A DNA stretch of 64,000 nucleotides from Macrolepiota albuminosa (GCA_027475525.1 JAMWFC010000046.1:2108001-2172000), one strand, 5' to 3'; counted from the stretch's first letter, positions 23,015 through 34,452 are shown. The notes: generated by a model not told the origin, from the sequence alone. Program-made: numbers and translations.

Positions 23015-23965
23015 TGATGACGCCCAAAGTTTGGTCAGCAACAAATGTAGCAATTGTGTTACCGTACCAAGAGTGTGCGTTGGGCGCGCTATAAGTGATA
23101 TGAGGAGTCCCGGGCAGGTCCCAGAGAACGCGTCTGTGAAAAAGGGTAAAAGTCGGTAACGGGGTCGGCAGGTGTAAAGCGCTAAGGGAAAGCGCCTAGG
23201 AAAGAGCGGTAAGCGAACACGGCAAAGGTAAGCGGCAAGAGCACGGTAAGCTTAGCGAAGTCTAAGCGTCGATAATGCCTGCCGTAGTTGCAAGGCGCGA
23301 GTGTGTCGAGTGTTGGCGAGCGTCTGTAACTACCGATGAGTTCGACGTTGCCGACCGTAGCGTAAATGAGCTCTTGAGCGTAAGGGAGACTGAGGAAAGG
23401 GGAGTAAACTGTGGTCTATTGTTCTGCTGATCGTATGTACAAGTCGGTAAGTAATATATATACTACAAGGAGTTCACCGTCGCCAGTGACCAACCATCGC
23501 CAAAGTGCGGTAAACTGGAAAATTTCATAGGGGTAGCTCCAACAGTTTCAGATTCCTACCGTCCATTCAAGACCCTTGGCGCCACCAGGCGGCAGATCGC
23601 GGTGCTAAATCATCAATCCATCACCCTTCTGTCTGTCAGAAGACCTAAGCGACGTTGGGCGCCAAATCGAGACGGTAAGCGGTGTCAGACGCCAAGGTCA
23701 AACGCCAAGCTGTCCGTCAGTTTTTGATAGATCATCAAGCTTCTCGCTAAGCGCTGTCATCAGTGACTGATGCCATCTGTCAGTTGTCATTCCTGCTGCC
23801 GTCGGCGCTATCATTGATTGGATCTGCTTCTTGCCGTGTCCGGCCGTCAGAAATGGCTTAAAATAGGTAGAACGCGTGCGCTAAGTTCGGAACGAGTGCG
23901 GCAAGGTTTCCGGAGCCGGTGCCGAGCCTGCCGTTGATGCGCCTAACCTATATGGGGTCCTATCA
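23015..23965 (-). repeat. B1 3' LTR
   Basis: 951 bp, TGATGACG...CCTATCA on the plus strand (TGATAGG...GTCATCA in element direction). A TATATATA stretch near 23455 could serve as TATA box in element direction. By hand I count 16 CGSYAA/TTRSCG hexamers in 23101-23700 against about 1.2 expected. Confidence 0.93.
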
Positions 23966-23980
23966 TCTCCCCCCAACTGA
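23966..23980 (-). other. B1 polypurine tract
   Basis: In element direction CAGTTGGGGGGAGA touches the 3' LTR start TGATAGG. The same tract is present in BX (35054) and B2 (46927). Confidence 0.75.
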
Positions 23981-24134
23981 AAAATTGACTGTCCTCAGTC
24001 ACCAAATAAGGCTACCGTTACCGCTTTTGTGACAGGTGGTCCGTGCGTTCTTGAGATTTTGTTTATAGTCCTGGCGCGTGAGTTTGGACTTCGTTTCTTC
24101 TCCCCATCTTTTCCTGGCGCTCAATAATAAAAAT

Positions 24135-26423
24135 ATGTCCTTCCGTATTCCAACTCCGCCCCCCGTCCCATCTCGCGAGGCTCAAGACGCTGCCTCCGCC
24201 TACATTGACAAGGCAAACAACTTTATCAGGCGCATCGAGGGTGTAGGCGCGGAGGCGCCTCCAAACTTGGTTGTTGCCGTGATGAAGTTGTTAGAGCGCT
24301 GGTACGAAGTTCGCGTCCTTGGCGTCGGCTGGGACAGGGAAATTGAGGTGCGGGAGTGGTGCCGGGCGCGTTATATCGATAATCGTGGCGCCGACTGGTT
24401 AGCGCCTTTTTCTCGCTTTGTAAGTATTTTTAGTCTTTTCCGTGTCGCTAGCTGATTGGGTCCCTAGGCGCCTCCTCCCGTCCCGACCATTGAGGACGAA
24501 CTGGAGGACATCCTCTCTGGCGCCTTGCCAATGACGGTAAGCGCGCCAGCGCCTGAGTGAGTATCTCTAACTGTTATTTCTAACTTAGCTGTGGTCTGAT
24601 TTATCTCCTCACAGCAAGCAAGAGGTATTGGCGCCTCTCGCCAACCTGCAGGTCGATGCAGAGATGGCGGCAATTCGTGAGGAGGCGCTTGCCGAGGCGT
24701 CGCGGGACGCCAAGGAAAGAATCCAGGCGCAGGAGGGACGCGAAACTACTGGTGAGGAGGAGGTCGTCGGCAAGGAGCAGGCGCCTGTTACGAAAAGGCA
24801 GGAATCCACCGCCGCCGGGTCTAGCAAAGGTTCGCTTGCCGGTAGTGCCCCGAACCCAGCACTACCGGCAAGCAAAGTGGGTTCCCCAATCAAGCCAGGC
24901 AAGACTTTGAAAAAGAAGGTAAGCCTCATCCTTTCTTGCCGCTGTCGGGCGTCGCTAATCAATTCTTTTAGTCTCGCAAAGGAAAGGCCCCTCAGTATGC
25001 GGTAAGTGGTCTCCAACTGTACTTGAGCCTCTGCTAACCATGAGACAGCTTCCCACCCAGTCCTCTTTCGATGACAAGGAACTGAAGGCGTTGCTCTTGC
25101 CGCGACGGGAGGAGGTAACTTTGGATGAGGGGATCGAAGCGGGAGTGGAACTCCCAGAAATGAAGAATAAGCGCACAGTGGACAAGGCGACCCGCCAAGA
25201 GTTCAAAGATTCGCGGGGAGCGGTAAGCAACTATTCTTTTTATGACCTTTCTTCCACTTAACTGATCTTAGTGCGACAAATGTTGGGCTGACAACGATCC
25301 CGAAAGTTGTTGGTTCCCCACTGGCGCCCAACCTTGCTACCGGTGCGGCACTCTCAAGCGTGCCTGTACCATCGATGGCGCCAAGAGTCGCGAGCGGGGA
25401 GGGGCGCCAGACTCCGTTGTTGAGAAGACTTTCTCCCGAGCAGTTTTGGTCAAGCGCGCGAGGGAGTTTGTAGAGAAGCAGAGGCAGGAGGCTGCCGCCG
25501 GAAGAGCAGCCAGTATTAGCAAGTCCTCCTTGGCGCTACCGACACGTCAAGGAGAGGATTCCGAATCTGTCGGCAAGTATGGCGCTGGCGAGCGCCTAGA
25601 AAAACGCAAGGTCTCTTCTCCCGGCAAGGGTAAAGCAAAGGCCAAACGCGTCCGTATCGAGTCGCCATCCCCCTCTCCAAGTGCTGAGGACAGGGAGATG
25701 AAAGAGTTGGAACAGGCCCTTGCCGCGAGTCGCCTGCCCCCTCCTAGCGGAGAGGCCGGTCCCAGTAAATTGCTGTCCCCAATTGACTTGGCGGATGGCG
25801 CATCTGCTGGCCCGTCCAACGTTGGCGCTCAAACGGGGTCGGCAGCGGAGGACGTTGAGATGGGGGCGCCTGAGGATGTTGAGAAGTCGGAAGGGACAGG
25901 CCAGGGGTCGCCAGGGAAGGAACAGGGGGACGAGGATGCCGAGGGCGACGTGGACGAAACATTGCGGGAGATACCTGGCGAGTCCCAGGAGTTGCCGCCG
26001 GTAGAGCCTGCCGCCCCCTGGGTAAGTGAGGGTGACTTAGCCATGCAGCACTGGACCAGCTCGAGTGGCCCCTCGTCTTGGACTCCCCAGCCTCAGCCAA
26101 GGGTTGCTGGCGACTCCTATGAGTGGCTGGGGGAAGACCTCGTCTATCCTGTGGTCGCCTTATACCCGCCCCAGGTTATAGAGCGGATGGCGGTACGTGC
26201 GGCAAGCATGCGTGCAGTATTGGGTCGCGAGCGCGAACGAGTCCGGCAACAAATCATGGCTTCGCGACTTCGATACTCCAATTTGACCCGTAGTATGGAT
26301 GCGCTGCAAGAGTACCAAGCCGACTGTAATGAGGCGCTAGAGTGGCAGGCCCTCAACCATGTTCAGGTTGGCGATCTCCTGCCTTTCGACGATTCCTTGC
26401 CGCTCTCTGATGGCGAAGACTGA
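24135..26423 (+). CDS. B1 antisense gene: Zn2Cys6-like putative DNA-binding protein
   Basis: It lies between pol and the 3' LTR, on the strand opposite to gag-pol. Six exons (24135-24419, 24468-24536, 24589-24918, 24972-25001, 25049-25222, 25272-26423) with GT-AG introns of ~48-53 nt give 679 residues. The start MSFRIPTPPP is chosen because it is conserved in all three copies, while the frame upstream lacks an ATG here and has a stop in B2. Layout: helical N-terminal ~95 residues (SAYIDKANNFIRRIEG); charged region with QVDAEMAAIREEALAEA; cysteine cluster CX2CX8CX8CX2CX6C (residues ~297-327, directly at the start of exon 6), like a Gal4 cluster with a longer first loop, followed by basic AKSRERGG and KAKAKRVR; acidic disordered linker; conserved C-terminal block GEDLVYPVVALYPPQVIERM and a long coiled coil. 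I infer sequence-specific DNA binding, perhaps to the CGSYAA motif filling the element. No enzyme motif is visible. Confidence 0.75.
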
Positions 26424-26856
26424 TGGACCTTAGGGTAGATAGGCCCTCGGGTATATAAAATTTTGTTTCTTCCCGTACACGCACATATATATATATCTTG
26501 CCGCCTTCTTGCTGAGTGGAAGGATAAGTCCCGTAAGCTGAGTTAGCGCAGCGGCAGAGAGCAGAGAAGGTAAGGCAAAGAGAAAGCAAGCGGTAAATAT
26601 TCTAAAGTAGGTTTTAGCAAGAAGAGTAGTAGGTGAGGGACTTAGACAAATTTTGAGAACAAGGGAAACGCTCAGTAAATCATCATGGCGAAAACCCTTG
26701 GCGAGAGTTGCGCAATGCGCTAAGCGTTGGCGACACGCTAGCGCTGCGACTTGACTACGTAAGGAATCGTCTGTTGAATATAGTATAGTAAGTCACGGCA
26801 AGAAAGATAAGTAAGGCAAGTAATAGAAAAATAAGAGCTTATCAGTACTGTCTTTT
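26424..26856. other. B1 spacer between convergent antisense gene and pol
   Basis: 433 bp between the antisense gene stop and the pol stop. AT-rich, with TATATATATATC near 26490. It should hold both 3' ends. No ORF is conserved with the BX and B2 counterparts. Confidence 0.5.
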
Positions 26857-29800
26857 CTAATCATTTTCTTCTTCTTCAACTAGAGTCGGTAAGTCATCAT
26901 CGTCCAATAGTTCGGTTTCCTCAAGTTCTCTTAACTTGGCGGTGTCGATATCTAGCGCTTCCAGCGGCAAGTCGATTTGTTCCCTGGCGAGATACGGTAA
27001 TAGGCGAAAGGCGGCAACAGGTCGATGCAGTACTGAACCATCTAATTCACAGAGCACGTAAGCGCCTCCACGGTTACGAGAGATAACTACCAAAGGTCCA
27101 AGATAGCGCGGGCGCATTTTCTTATTGTAGGATGTCTCGATTTTGGAGTTGCGCATGAGCACTAGCGCTCCTCTCGGGAAGTTGTAATCTTTGATGGTAG
27201 CGCTATGCTCGGTTTCGAATCGTAATGCTGCTTGGCGACGTGCGCTAAAGACTACCTCGTGGAGTCGCTCTAAATCTTCCTTCCTTCGTTGGAGATCAAT
27301 GGCTCGTCTGGCGATAAGATCGGTAGTCGCTAAGATGCTGTTGGGAGCTGGCTGAAGGTAGGTCGCTTCTATGATGTCGGCAGGGAGTAAAGGATGGGTG
27401 CCAGTAGCCGCGTAATAGGGAGAGCAACCCATGCGCTTACGAATAGTAACTCTTTCCGACCAGAACACTGAATAGGTCGCTTCGCTCCAACGAGACTCGT
27501 CGCCATCGACTGCCTTGAAGAGTGCTTGCCGAACGTCAAAGTGGGGTCTCTCTACCAGGCCATTGGCGCGCTTGTTGTAGCCAGATACTCGAATGTGGTG
27601 AATGTTGTATTTCTTGGCGAGGTAGGTTAGCGCTTTGATGATAGGCGCACCGTTATCCGTGACGATTTCTCTTAGTGCTCCCCAACGGCAAATGACGTCC
27701 TCAAATAGCCACTTGGCGACCGCGTCGGTATTTTCTCTCTGAAGCATTCGAAATTCAGGCCAGTGGATTAGCGAGCAACGACCTTGAATGATGTACTTGT
27801 TGCGACCAGATTTAGGCATATGCATGGTGTCGACGTAGATTTTGCTGAAGAGGGGAGCTGGCGTTGCAACGGTTGGCGGTATGAGTACTTGGCGTGTCTG
27901 TTGAATTTGGCAAAGGTGGCAAGTCCTAATGTACCAGGCGATGTCGGCACTAGCGTGTGGCCACCAAAAGCGTTCTAGCAGAGAAGCTCGGGTAGCGTAC
28001 AGACCTCTATGTCCTAGCTCGTCATGCATAGCGCGCAAGACTCGTAAGCGACCTTCTGGCTTGATGATCAGCTTGTGGGCGCCATCTCGATTTCGTCGCC
28101 AAAGTCGGTTGTCGGTAAAGAAGAAGTGGGTAGCGGCTTGATGATCAGCTTGTGGGCGCCATCTCGATTTCGTCGCCAAAGTCGGTTGTCGGTAAAGAAG
28201 AAGTGGGTAGCATAGCGTATAAAGGTCGCGTATTGTTCGTCGGTAAGGCTCGCGGGTCGCTTAAGGTCTTGTAGCCATTGTTCAACGATTAACAAGCGAC
28301 TGTCTTCTGCCTTTGCTTTGGCGGATCGGGGGACGGCATCGTAGGTCAGGTTTCTACTGTCTTCTCTTAGCGGATGGGGCTCTTGTACGACTTTTACTGG
28401 AGGCGAATTTTGACTGAAAATGCTTGCCGTGTAGAATGTGAGGGGTGCGCTAAAGGTCTCGGGGCGGTAAGGGACAATGGGATGTAGAAGGATGCTGGCA
28501 GGCTGTTGCCGTCGTAGTAAGGGAATTGGCTGTTGTATGAGGTGCACGAAACCATGTAAGCGGTCGATCCAGTCCTCGAAATCGCTATCAGCCTGAGGGT
28601 CCACTACCGGGTCGCCAGGCTGCCGTGGTCGCCTAGAAAGTCCATCCGGTCCGTGGAAGGAGCTCTTGACGTGTACCAACTCAAAGTGAAACATGAGGAT
28701 GGCGACTACCCACCGGTTCATGCTAGCGGACGGCTGGATATCAGGATTCTGCAGCATGCCCTTGATGTACCTAGCGTCGACTTCAACAATCAGATTCCGC
28801 ACGCCAATCAAGTACATCTTTAGCGACCGGAAGGCTTTGAAGAGTCCATAGAGCTCTAGCTTAGGCTGACTGTAGCGAGACTCTCTGTCGTTTAGCGTGA
28901 TAGACCCAAAGCGGTTGTAGCGTCGCTGTTTTCGATTGTCGCTAAGGCACTGGCACAGGAAATAGCCAACGGCAATGTACGAGGTATCCACCGCCAAGAT
29001 AACAGGGTCGGCAGAGGTATAGTCGATGGGAACTAGGGGCTTGGCGTCCTGTAGAGCTTTTACTAAGTCCCGTTGTGCGGTAACCTGGTCTGGCCCAAAT
29101 TCGAAGGGCTCGTTGGCGCGGGTGAGTCGGTTAAGGGCATGTGCGCGATGGGCAAAGTTCTTGACGAAGATCCTGAGAACGCCAACGGTACCAAGAAAGG
29201 CGCGAACTTCAGATAAGTCGCGGCAAGGGCCCCAGCGCTCTAGGAGTGCTAAGCGAGACTCGTCGGGAACGCGACCGTCGGGAGTGCAGATGTGACCAAG
29301 TATTTTGAACCTTGGCGCGCAAAGGAGAAGTTTGTGACCGCTAAAGGTACCACCGCTATACTTCATACGTTGGAGAACTCGGTTGAGCAACTGGAAAAAG
29401 TCCCATAACGCTAAGCGAATATTGGGGTTCTCGGGATGGGTCGCCGGTAAGCCGTTAACGAGTCGCCAGTCTTTGGGGCCTTTGACGCCAACGTCATCAA
29501 TGAAGCTAAGGACATTATGCGGTATTTCGGGTTGGAGGATGAAGGTGATGTCGTCATGGAATATGGGGACTGAGTTTGTCCAGCCCATCGGTAAGGTGAC
29601 TAGGCGCAAGGCGCCAAACGGAGTTTGAAAAGTAGTGAGGTCGCGGGAAGAAGGGTGAATCAAGCGCTCATCGTAGCCAACGTAAAGATCAAGGGTGGCG
29701 CCACAGATACGCCCGGCAAAGGACTCGGCAAAGTGGTCAGGGAAAGGCGGTACGCCAGAGTGTCGTATGGTGACTCTATTCAGCGGCTCAAGACTGTGAA

Positions 29801-30683
29801 CTATGCGTAGATTGCCGTTCTTTTTGAGGACACAGAACCAACGGGAGCGGTAAGAACTGTTTGAGGGCTCGTAGACGCCAGCCTGTATCTTGGTCCTAAT
29901 AATCTGGCAGACCTCGGCTTCGATTCCAGGCGGTAACGGTCGGTTGTGCTCAGTCCACGGCACGTGGGGGATGGTCGGGATGACGACAGGCGGGAAGAAA
30001 TCTGTACGTAGACTGCCGCGTTCGGAGTCCTCCCAAGCAAAGGCTTTGTCTTGCTTAGCGACAAGATCGGTAAGGACGTTCAACTCATCTTTGGTCAAAA
30101 ATCCTGTGTCGTGCTCCTTGGCGAACTGCTGTTGGCGTTCCTTGGTAAAACGTCCTGTGGGCTGAAAGGGTGGCGGATTTGGTGACAAGGTCGGCATGTC
30201 GGCAAGAGGGTCGCCTATGATCTGGCGCTCGATTCTAAACGTCTCGGGAGAGTGCGTAGCGATTGGTTTTGTTTTAAGCGCAACTGGCTTATATTTCTTT
30301 TTAACTTGAACCCCTTTCCTTTTGGGAGCGTTAGCTTGGTTATATACAGAGGTGGAAAGGGGAACTGTAGCCTGAGGAGCGGCAAGTCCAAGAACGGCGG
30401 GAGCCGAGGCTCCGGGAAGAGTAGTGAGATAAGTATCGGTAGACGCAATGTTTTGAAAGGATTCAGAAGCGGTAAGGTACAAGTAGGCAAGAGAGGAGTC
30501 GGTAATGTTTTGATTTTTCTGGGAAGGCTCTGCGTCGGTAGTAGGTAAAGTAGTTAAAACATCTTCGTCAAGAAAAGCAGTAGACATAACAGTTACAAGA
30601 CCAGTTGAATGGTCAAATTCCAGCGTTAGCGCTACATCTCCGTGATCGTCGCCAATCACCTCCTCGATGGTTTGTGAAAACAC
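26857..30683 (-). CDS. B1 pol: RT, RNase H, integrase
   Basis: Read on the minus strand from 30683. The N-terminal ~200 residues match nothing I know. RT runs about residues 240-480 with first Asp in ATLDLYVGYDE and active site SFIDDVGVKG (residues ~394-397, Phe where most Ty3 elements have Tyr). RNase H starts LAVDTSYIAVGYFL (~563). The integrase has a His-His-Cys-Cys finger (HDELGHRG, CHLCQIQQ), D-D-35-E core (YVDTMHMP, VTDNGAP, GYNKRANGLVER) and a GPF/Y-like C-terminus (RPRYLGPLVVISR). No chromodomain. The apparent break at 28058-28211 is a 77-bp duplication; without it the frame is continuous, about 1250 residues. It overlaps the end of gag-pro by 28 nt in the -1 frame, so a frameshift product is expected. 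Confidence 0.9.
28058..28211. repeat. 77-bp perfect tandem duplication (4)
   Basis: 28058-28134 is repeated at 28135-28211, in B1 pol. It causes the only frame break in that gene. Confidence 0.85.
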
Positions 30684-32968
30684 CGGTGGGGAGGCTCGTT
30701 GGCGTGCTGGTCGGTAAACTCCGGGGGCTTAGCGCGGGCGCCTTTTCGTTGTCCCCTAGGGAACGTTGGCACCGTTCGTCGGATTCCGGAATTTGGGTCG
30801 CTAATTGTCAGTGTTGTTTCTTCGTCGGTAACAGTCTTGACGACTGATCGCGCCAAGACGTCAAAAGGTCTGCCGAGTAATAAGTCGTATGCTGGGGAGC
30901 GTAAAATGTGTATCTGGAGGTAAAAGGTAATGTCGCCAAGGGTGCACGGCACATTCTTGGCGAGGCCGAGGGATCTGTCTACCGTACCGTTAGCGCTCTG
31001 CATGTTTAGTATCACCGTAGGGTCGTAAATGAGGCCTAGATCATTAGCGACTTCTGCTGCCATAGAAATAATCTGAGACCCGCTATCCACGATTGCCTCT
31101 ACTTCGTGCTTGTTGTCTACGGTTAGCGCTACCGAGCGGATAGCGTGTGATTCTTGGGCGACGGTAAGGATTGCCGGGTCTTCGCCGTGGTCGACTGACC
31201 TAAGATAGGTCTCCACTGGGTCCACAGAGGTGGCGTTAGCGATGGGGTCGGCAAGAGTGTCTTCAGTGTCGGGAGGGTCGATGGTAACAGAGAAACCAGG
31301 AAGCGCGTCATCGAGTTCGTCAACCTCGGCAACAGCTGTCGCCAAGGGTCGTCGGGGAGTGACTGCCGTCTTGACTTGGTTGCGGACGTCGGGAGCAATA
31401 CTACAAAGCTCTTCTACTGATAAGGTAACATTGGTTTTCATGATGCGGTTAAAGACGTGGTTGGATTTCTCGATATCGAAAATTGGCGCAGTAGGTCGGT
31501 AGCCACCCTCAGGACGTTTCTCGGGAGCGGCAAAGTTTCGTTGTGCGGGAGCGTGATAACGGTCGGGAATCCCTGAGTAGGGATGGAGAGGCGGCAAGGG
31601 CGGTTCGGGAGCGGTAGCGGACGACGAGGGTTCTGGAGCAGGAGCAGGGGCAGTGGCAGGAGGTGCGGCAGGAGCAGGTGCCGGTAACTTGCTAGCGGGA
31701 GGCATCGGCTTGTATCCTTTAAGAGGTTGTTTAGGCTGCTTAACTTCAACCCCATCAAAGACCTGGTTCTTTAGCGAATCTAATTCCTGCTGCAGCTTGG
31801 CGATACGCTCTTCCCGCGAAAAAGTAGGGTGGTCGCCAACGCTGTCGAAATGTAGGACCTCGTGAATCATCTGCTGTTGGGTCGCCTGTTCGGGGTCGGG
31901 GTTAGCGTTGCCAGATAGCGTGCCGGTAACGATTTGTCCTGGGTTGCGCCTATGCCATTCATCTACCCGCTCCTGGAAGGACTTCTTGTCTGGGTAGTTG
32001 GGGATGGTGGCGCCAGTGGTGAGGACTATCTTGCCGTCGATAGCTCGTCGAATTCTACCTTGGCGAACGTAATTCTCGAGGGTAGCGCAGCGTCCTCTAG
32101 TCATGGTGTGGCCAATTTCCCCACAGAAGTGGCAAGGGCCAGGTGCGGGTACGTTAGCGGGTCGGTTAGCAGTCAGGTTGGTGGTAATCATAGTTTCGAT
32201 ACGTGTCATCGCGGAAGCGACAGCGGCGGTAATAGCAGCATTGAGCTCCTCTTTCTTAACGAAGTCGGCAACAGGAGGCGGGATGGGAATGATACCGTTA
32301 GTTCGCTCAGGGGGTGGGCTCATCCTAGCGCGTTGCAGTCCAACGCCAGTGTCCGTTCCCTTAAGAACCCATTTACCGGCTTCAAAGACGTCGGCAACGT
32401 TATAGGGCTCGTCTGGGTGATGAGCCTGGTGAACTATCTCTAGGCGACGAGCAATACGAGTCCAAAGCGAAGTCGGGATGCCTTGCTGGAAAAGGCGACG
32501 CTCCTCGTTAATATAGAGCTTGCCGTTCTGCAGAAGCCACCTAGCGATCTTCTGGAACTCGCGGTAATACGTGGAGAATGCGCCAAGCGACGATGTGCCA
32601 CTGTCGAAAGATTCCTGAACTAGTTTCTGTAACTCGTTTACCGTGTATCGGGTAGCCTCCTCAGCGCCAGGGTACAGCTGGATCACTGCTGTCTTCCAGT
32701 CCTCATACGAAGCGCCTTGGGCGGGAGCTGTCGGCGTGGCGGGAACGAGCGCTGCAAACTCGGAAAGACCAGTCCAAGTCTCTGCCGTGTCGTACGATAC
32801 GTATCTTGCCGCGTACTCCTTCATCTGCGTGTGGTCGGTAATGTTACAGTCTCTGAATAAATACTCCAACTCCTTGAAATACTGGGAGAGCTCCCGTGGC
32901 TTGGTCTCGTCCCATTTCGGTGCCGAGAAGTGGTTGCGTGGCGGCATGCGCTGAACTTGTTGTTCCAT
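30656..32968 (-). CDS. B1 gag-protease
   Basis: A 770-residue frame starting MEQQVQRMPPRN. Gag capsid region in the first ~250 residues (YFKELEYLFRDC, EEATRYTVNELQKLV, RRLFQQGIPTSLW), zinc knuckle CHFCGEIGHTMTRGRC near residue 290, Pro/Ala-rich linker with GYKPMPP, then aspartic protease with AIVDSGSQIISMAAEV and LLLGRPFDVLAR. It ends TGA at 30656. The last 28 nt overlap pol in the -1 frame, an arrangement kept in all three B copies. Fully open, unlike BX. Confidence 0.9.
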   Translation of the reverse strand: MEQQVQRMPPRNHFSAPKWDETKPRELSQYFKELEYLFRDCNITDHTQMKEYAARYVSYDTAETWTGLSEFAALVPATPTAPAQGASYEDWKTAVIQLYPGAEEATRYTVNELQKLVQESFDSGTSSLGAFSTYYREFQKIARWLLQNGKLYINEERRLFQQGIPTSLWTRIARRLEIVHQAHHPDEPYNVADVFEAGKWVLKGTDTGVGLQRARMSPPPERTNGIIPIPPPVADFVKKEELNAAITAAVASAMTRIETMITTNLTANRPANVPAPGPCHFCGEIGHTMTRGRCATLENYVRQGRIRRAIDGKIVLTTGATIPNYPDKKSFQERVDEWHRRNPGQIVTGTLSGNANPDPEQATQQQMIHEVLHFDSVGDHPTFSREERIAKLQQELDSLKNQVFDGVEVKQPKQPLKGYKPMPPASKLPAPAPAAPPATAPAPAPEPSSSATAPEPPLPPLHPYSGIPDRYHAPAQRNFAAPEKRPEGGYRPTAPIFDIEKSNHVFNRIMKTNVTLSVEELCSIAPDVRNQVKTAVTPRRPLATAVAEVDELDDALPGFSVTIDPPDTEDTLADPIANATSVDPVETYLRSVDHGEDPAILTVAQESHAIRSVALTVDNKHEVEAIVDSGSQIISMAAEVANDLGLIYDPTVILNMQSANGTVDRSLGLAKNVPCTLGDITFYLQIHILRSPAYDLLLGRPFDVLARSVVKTVTDEETTLTISDPNSGIRRTVPTFPRGQRKGARAKPPEFTDQHANEPPHRCFHKPSRR

Positions 32969-33324
32969 AGCGACTGTGTTGGCGAGTTCGGTTAGCGGTA
33001 GTGGGGAAGGAGTTCTAGAAATTGGCGACGGGGTAAGAGAAATGAGTTGTGAAAGAGGCGTTAGCGGAGTAATGGGAGTGATTGACTGTGGTACGGCAAA
33101 GGGCGACGCTAAGGGGTCGTCGGCACTATAATCGAGGGAGTGCGGGAAGAGATCAGGAAAAGCGTCTACAGTGGCGTTCTGTAGTTCCTGGGCTAGAGAG
33201 AGACCCGGTAAGGCACCAGGTGGTTGTGGAGTTGATGGGTGGGAAGGAGCAATGCCTTCTGCCGACTGGTCTAGCAGGCGGCGCCTACGCTGGAGACGGG
33301 TTTCTGGCGGAATTCTGCCCTAGA
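32969..33324 (-). other. B1 leader between primer site and gag
   Basis: About 355 bp of untranslated leader in element direction. Expected to hold packaging signals. Strongly enriched in TTRSCG hexamers (GTTAGCGG, CGGTAAGG and others). No ORF of note. Confidence 0.5.
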
Positions 33325-33345
33325 GATCCCTCGCGGTGGGCTCCA
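33325..33345 (-). other. B1 tRNA primer binding site
   Basis: In element direction TGGAGCCCACCGCGAGGG lies three bases after the 5' LTR. It is complementary to a tRNA 3' end (acceptor strand, U at position 73, CCA). The tRNA identity was not resolved. The same site occurs at 53556-53576 in BX. Confidence 0.75.
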
Positions 33346-33348
33346 ATT

Positions 33349-34452
33349 TGATGACGCCCAAAGTTTGGTCAGCAACAAATGTAGCAATTGTGTTACCGTA
33401 CCAAGAGTGTGCGTTGGGCGCGCTATAAGTGATATGAGGAGTCCCGGGCAGGTCCCAGAGAACGCGTCTGTGAAAAAGGGTAAAAGTCGGTAACGGGGTC
33501 GGCAAGTGATATGAGGAGTCCCGGGCAGGTCCCAGAGAACGCGTCTGTGAAAAAGGGTAAAAGTCGGTAACGGGGTCGGCAGGTGTAAAGCGCTAAGGGA
33601 AAGCGCCTAGGAAAGAGCGGTAAGCGAACACGGCAAAGTAAGCGGCAAGAGCACGGTAAGCTTAGCGAAGTCTAAGCGTCGATAATGCCTGCCGTAGTTG
33701 CAAGGCGCGAGTGTGTCGAGTGTTGGCGAGCGTCTGTAACTACCGATGAGTTCGACGTTGCCGACCGTAGCGTAAATGAGCTCTTGAGCGTAAGGGAGAC
33801 TGAGGAAAGGGGAGTAAACTGTGGTCTATTGTTCTGCTGATCGTATGTACAAGTCGGTAAGTAATATATATACTACAAGGAGTTCACCGTCGCCAGTGAC
33901 CAACCATCGCCAAAGTGCGGTAAACTGGAAAATTTCATAGGGGTAGCTCCAACAGTTTCAGATTCCTACCGTCCATTCAAGACCCTTGGCGCCACCAGGC
34001 GGCAGATCGCGGTGCTAAATCATCAATCCATCACCCTTCTGTCTGTCAGAAGACCTAAGCGACGTTGGGCGCCAAATCGAGACGGTAAGCGGTGTCAGAC
34101 GCCAAGGTCAAACGCCAAGCTGTCCGTCAGTTTTTGATAGATCATCAAGCTTCTCGCTAAGCGCTGTCATCAGTGACTGATGCCATCTGTCAGTTGTCAT
34201 TCCTGCTGCCGTCGGCGCTATCATTGATTGGATCTGCTTCTTGCCGTGTCCGGCCGTCAGAAATGGCTTAAAATAGGTAGAACGCGTGCGCTAAGTTCGG
34301 AACGAGTGCGGCAAGGTTTCCGGAGCCGGTGCCGAGCCTGCCGTTGATGCGCCTAACCTATATGGGGTCCTATCAAGAACGAGTGCGGCAAGGTTTCCGG
34401 AGCCGGTGCCGAGCCTGCCGTTGATGCGCCTAACCTATATGGGGTCCTATCA
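33349..34452 (-). repeat. B1 5' LTR (contains two 77-bp duplications)
   Basis: 1104 bp as assembled, 950 bp after removing duplications at 33427-33580 and 34300-34453. Compared with the left LTR I see one missing G (near 33640). Confidence 0.9.
33427..33580. repeat. 77-bp perfect tandem duplication (5)
   Basis: 33427-33503 is repeated at 33504-33580, within the B1 5' LTR. Confidence 0.85.

Larger units (their letters stand above)
23015..34452 (-). mobile_element. Element B1: Ty3 element with antisense accessory gene
   Basis: Complete B-family copy, transcribed on the minus strand. The 5' LTR is at 33349-34452 and the 3' LTR at 23015-23965; the 4-bp target duplication is ACGG on the plus strand (23011-23014, 34453-34456). 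Order in element direction: LTR, tRNA primer site, gag-pro, overlapping pol, spacer, antisense intron-bearing gene, polypurine tract, LTR. Once three 77-bp duplications are ignored the LTRs differ by a single base that I could see, and gag-pro and pol are open, so B1 is a very young and possibly active copy about 11.2 kb long. Confidence 0.93.

Noticed and set aside
24078..24134. Upstream start (MSLDFV/MSVDFV) for the B antisense protein
   Set aside because: B1 has GTG instead of ATG there and B2 has an in-frame TAA before the conserved MSFRIP start.
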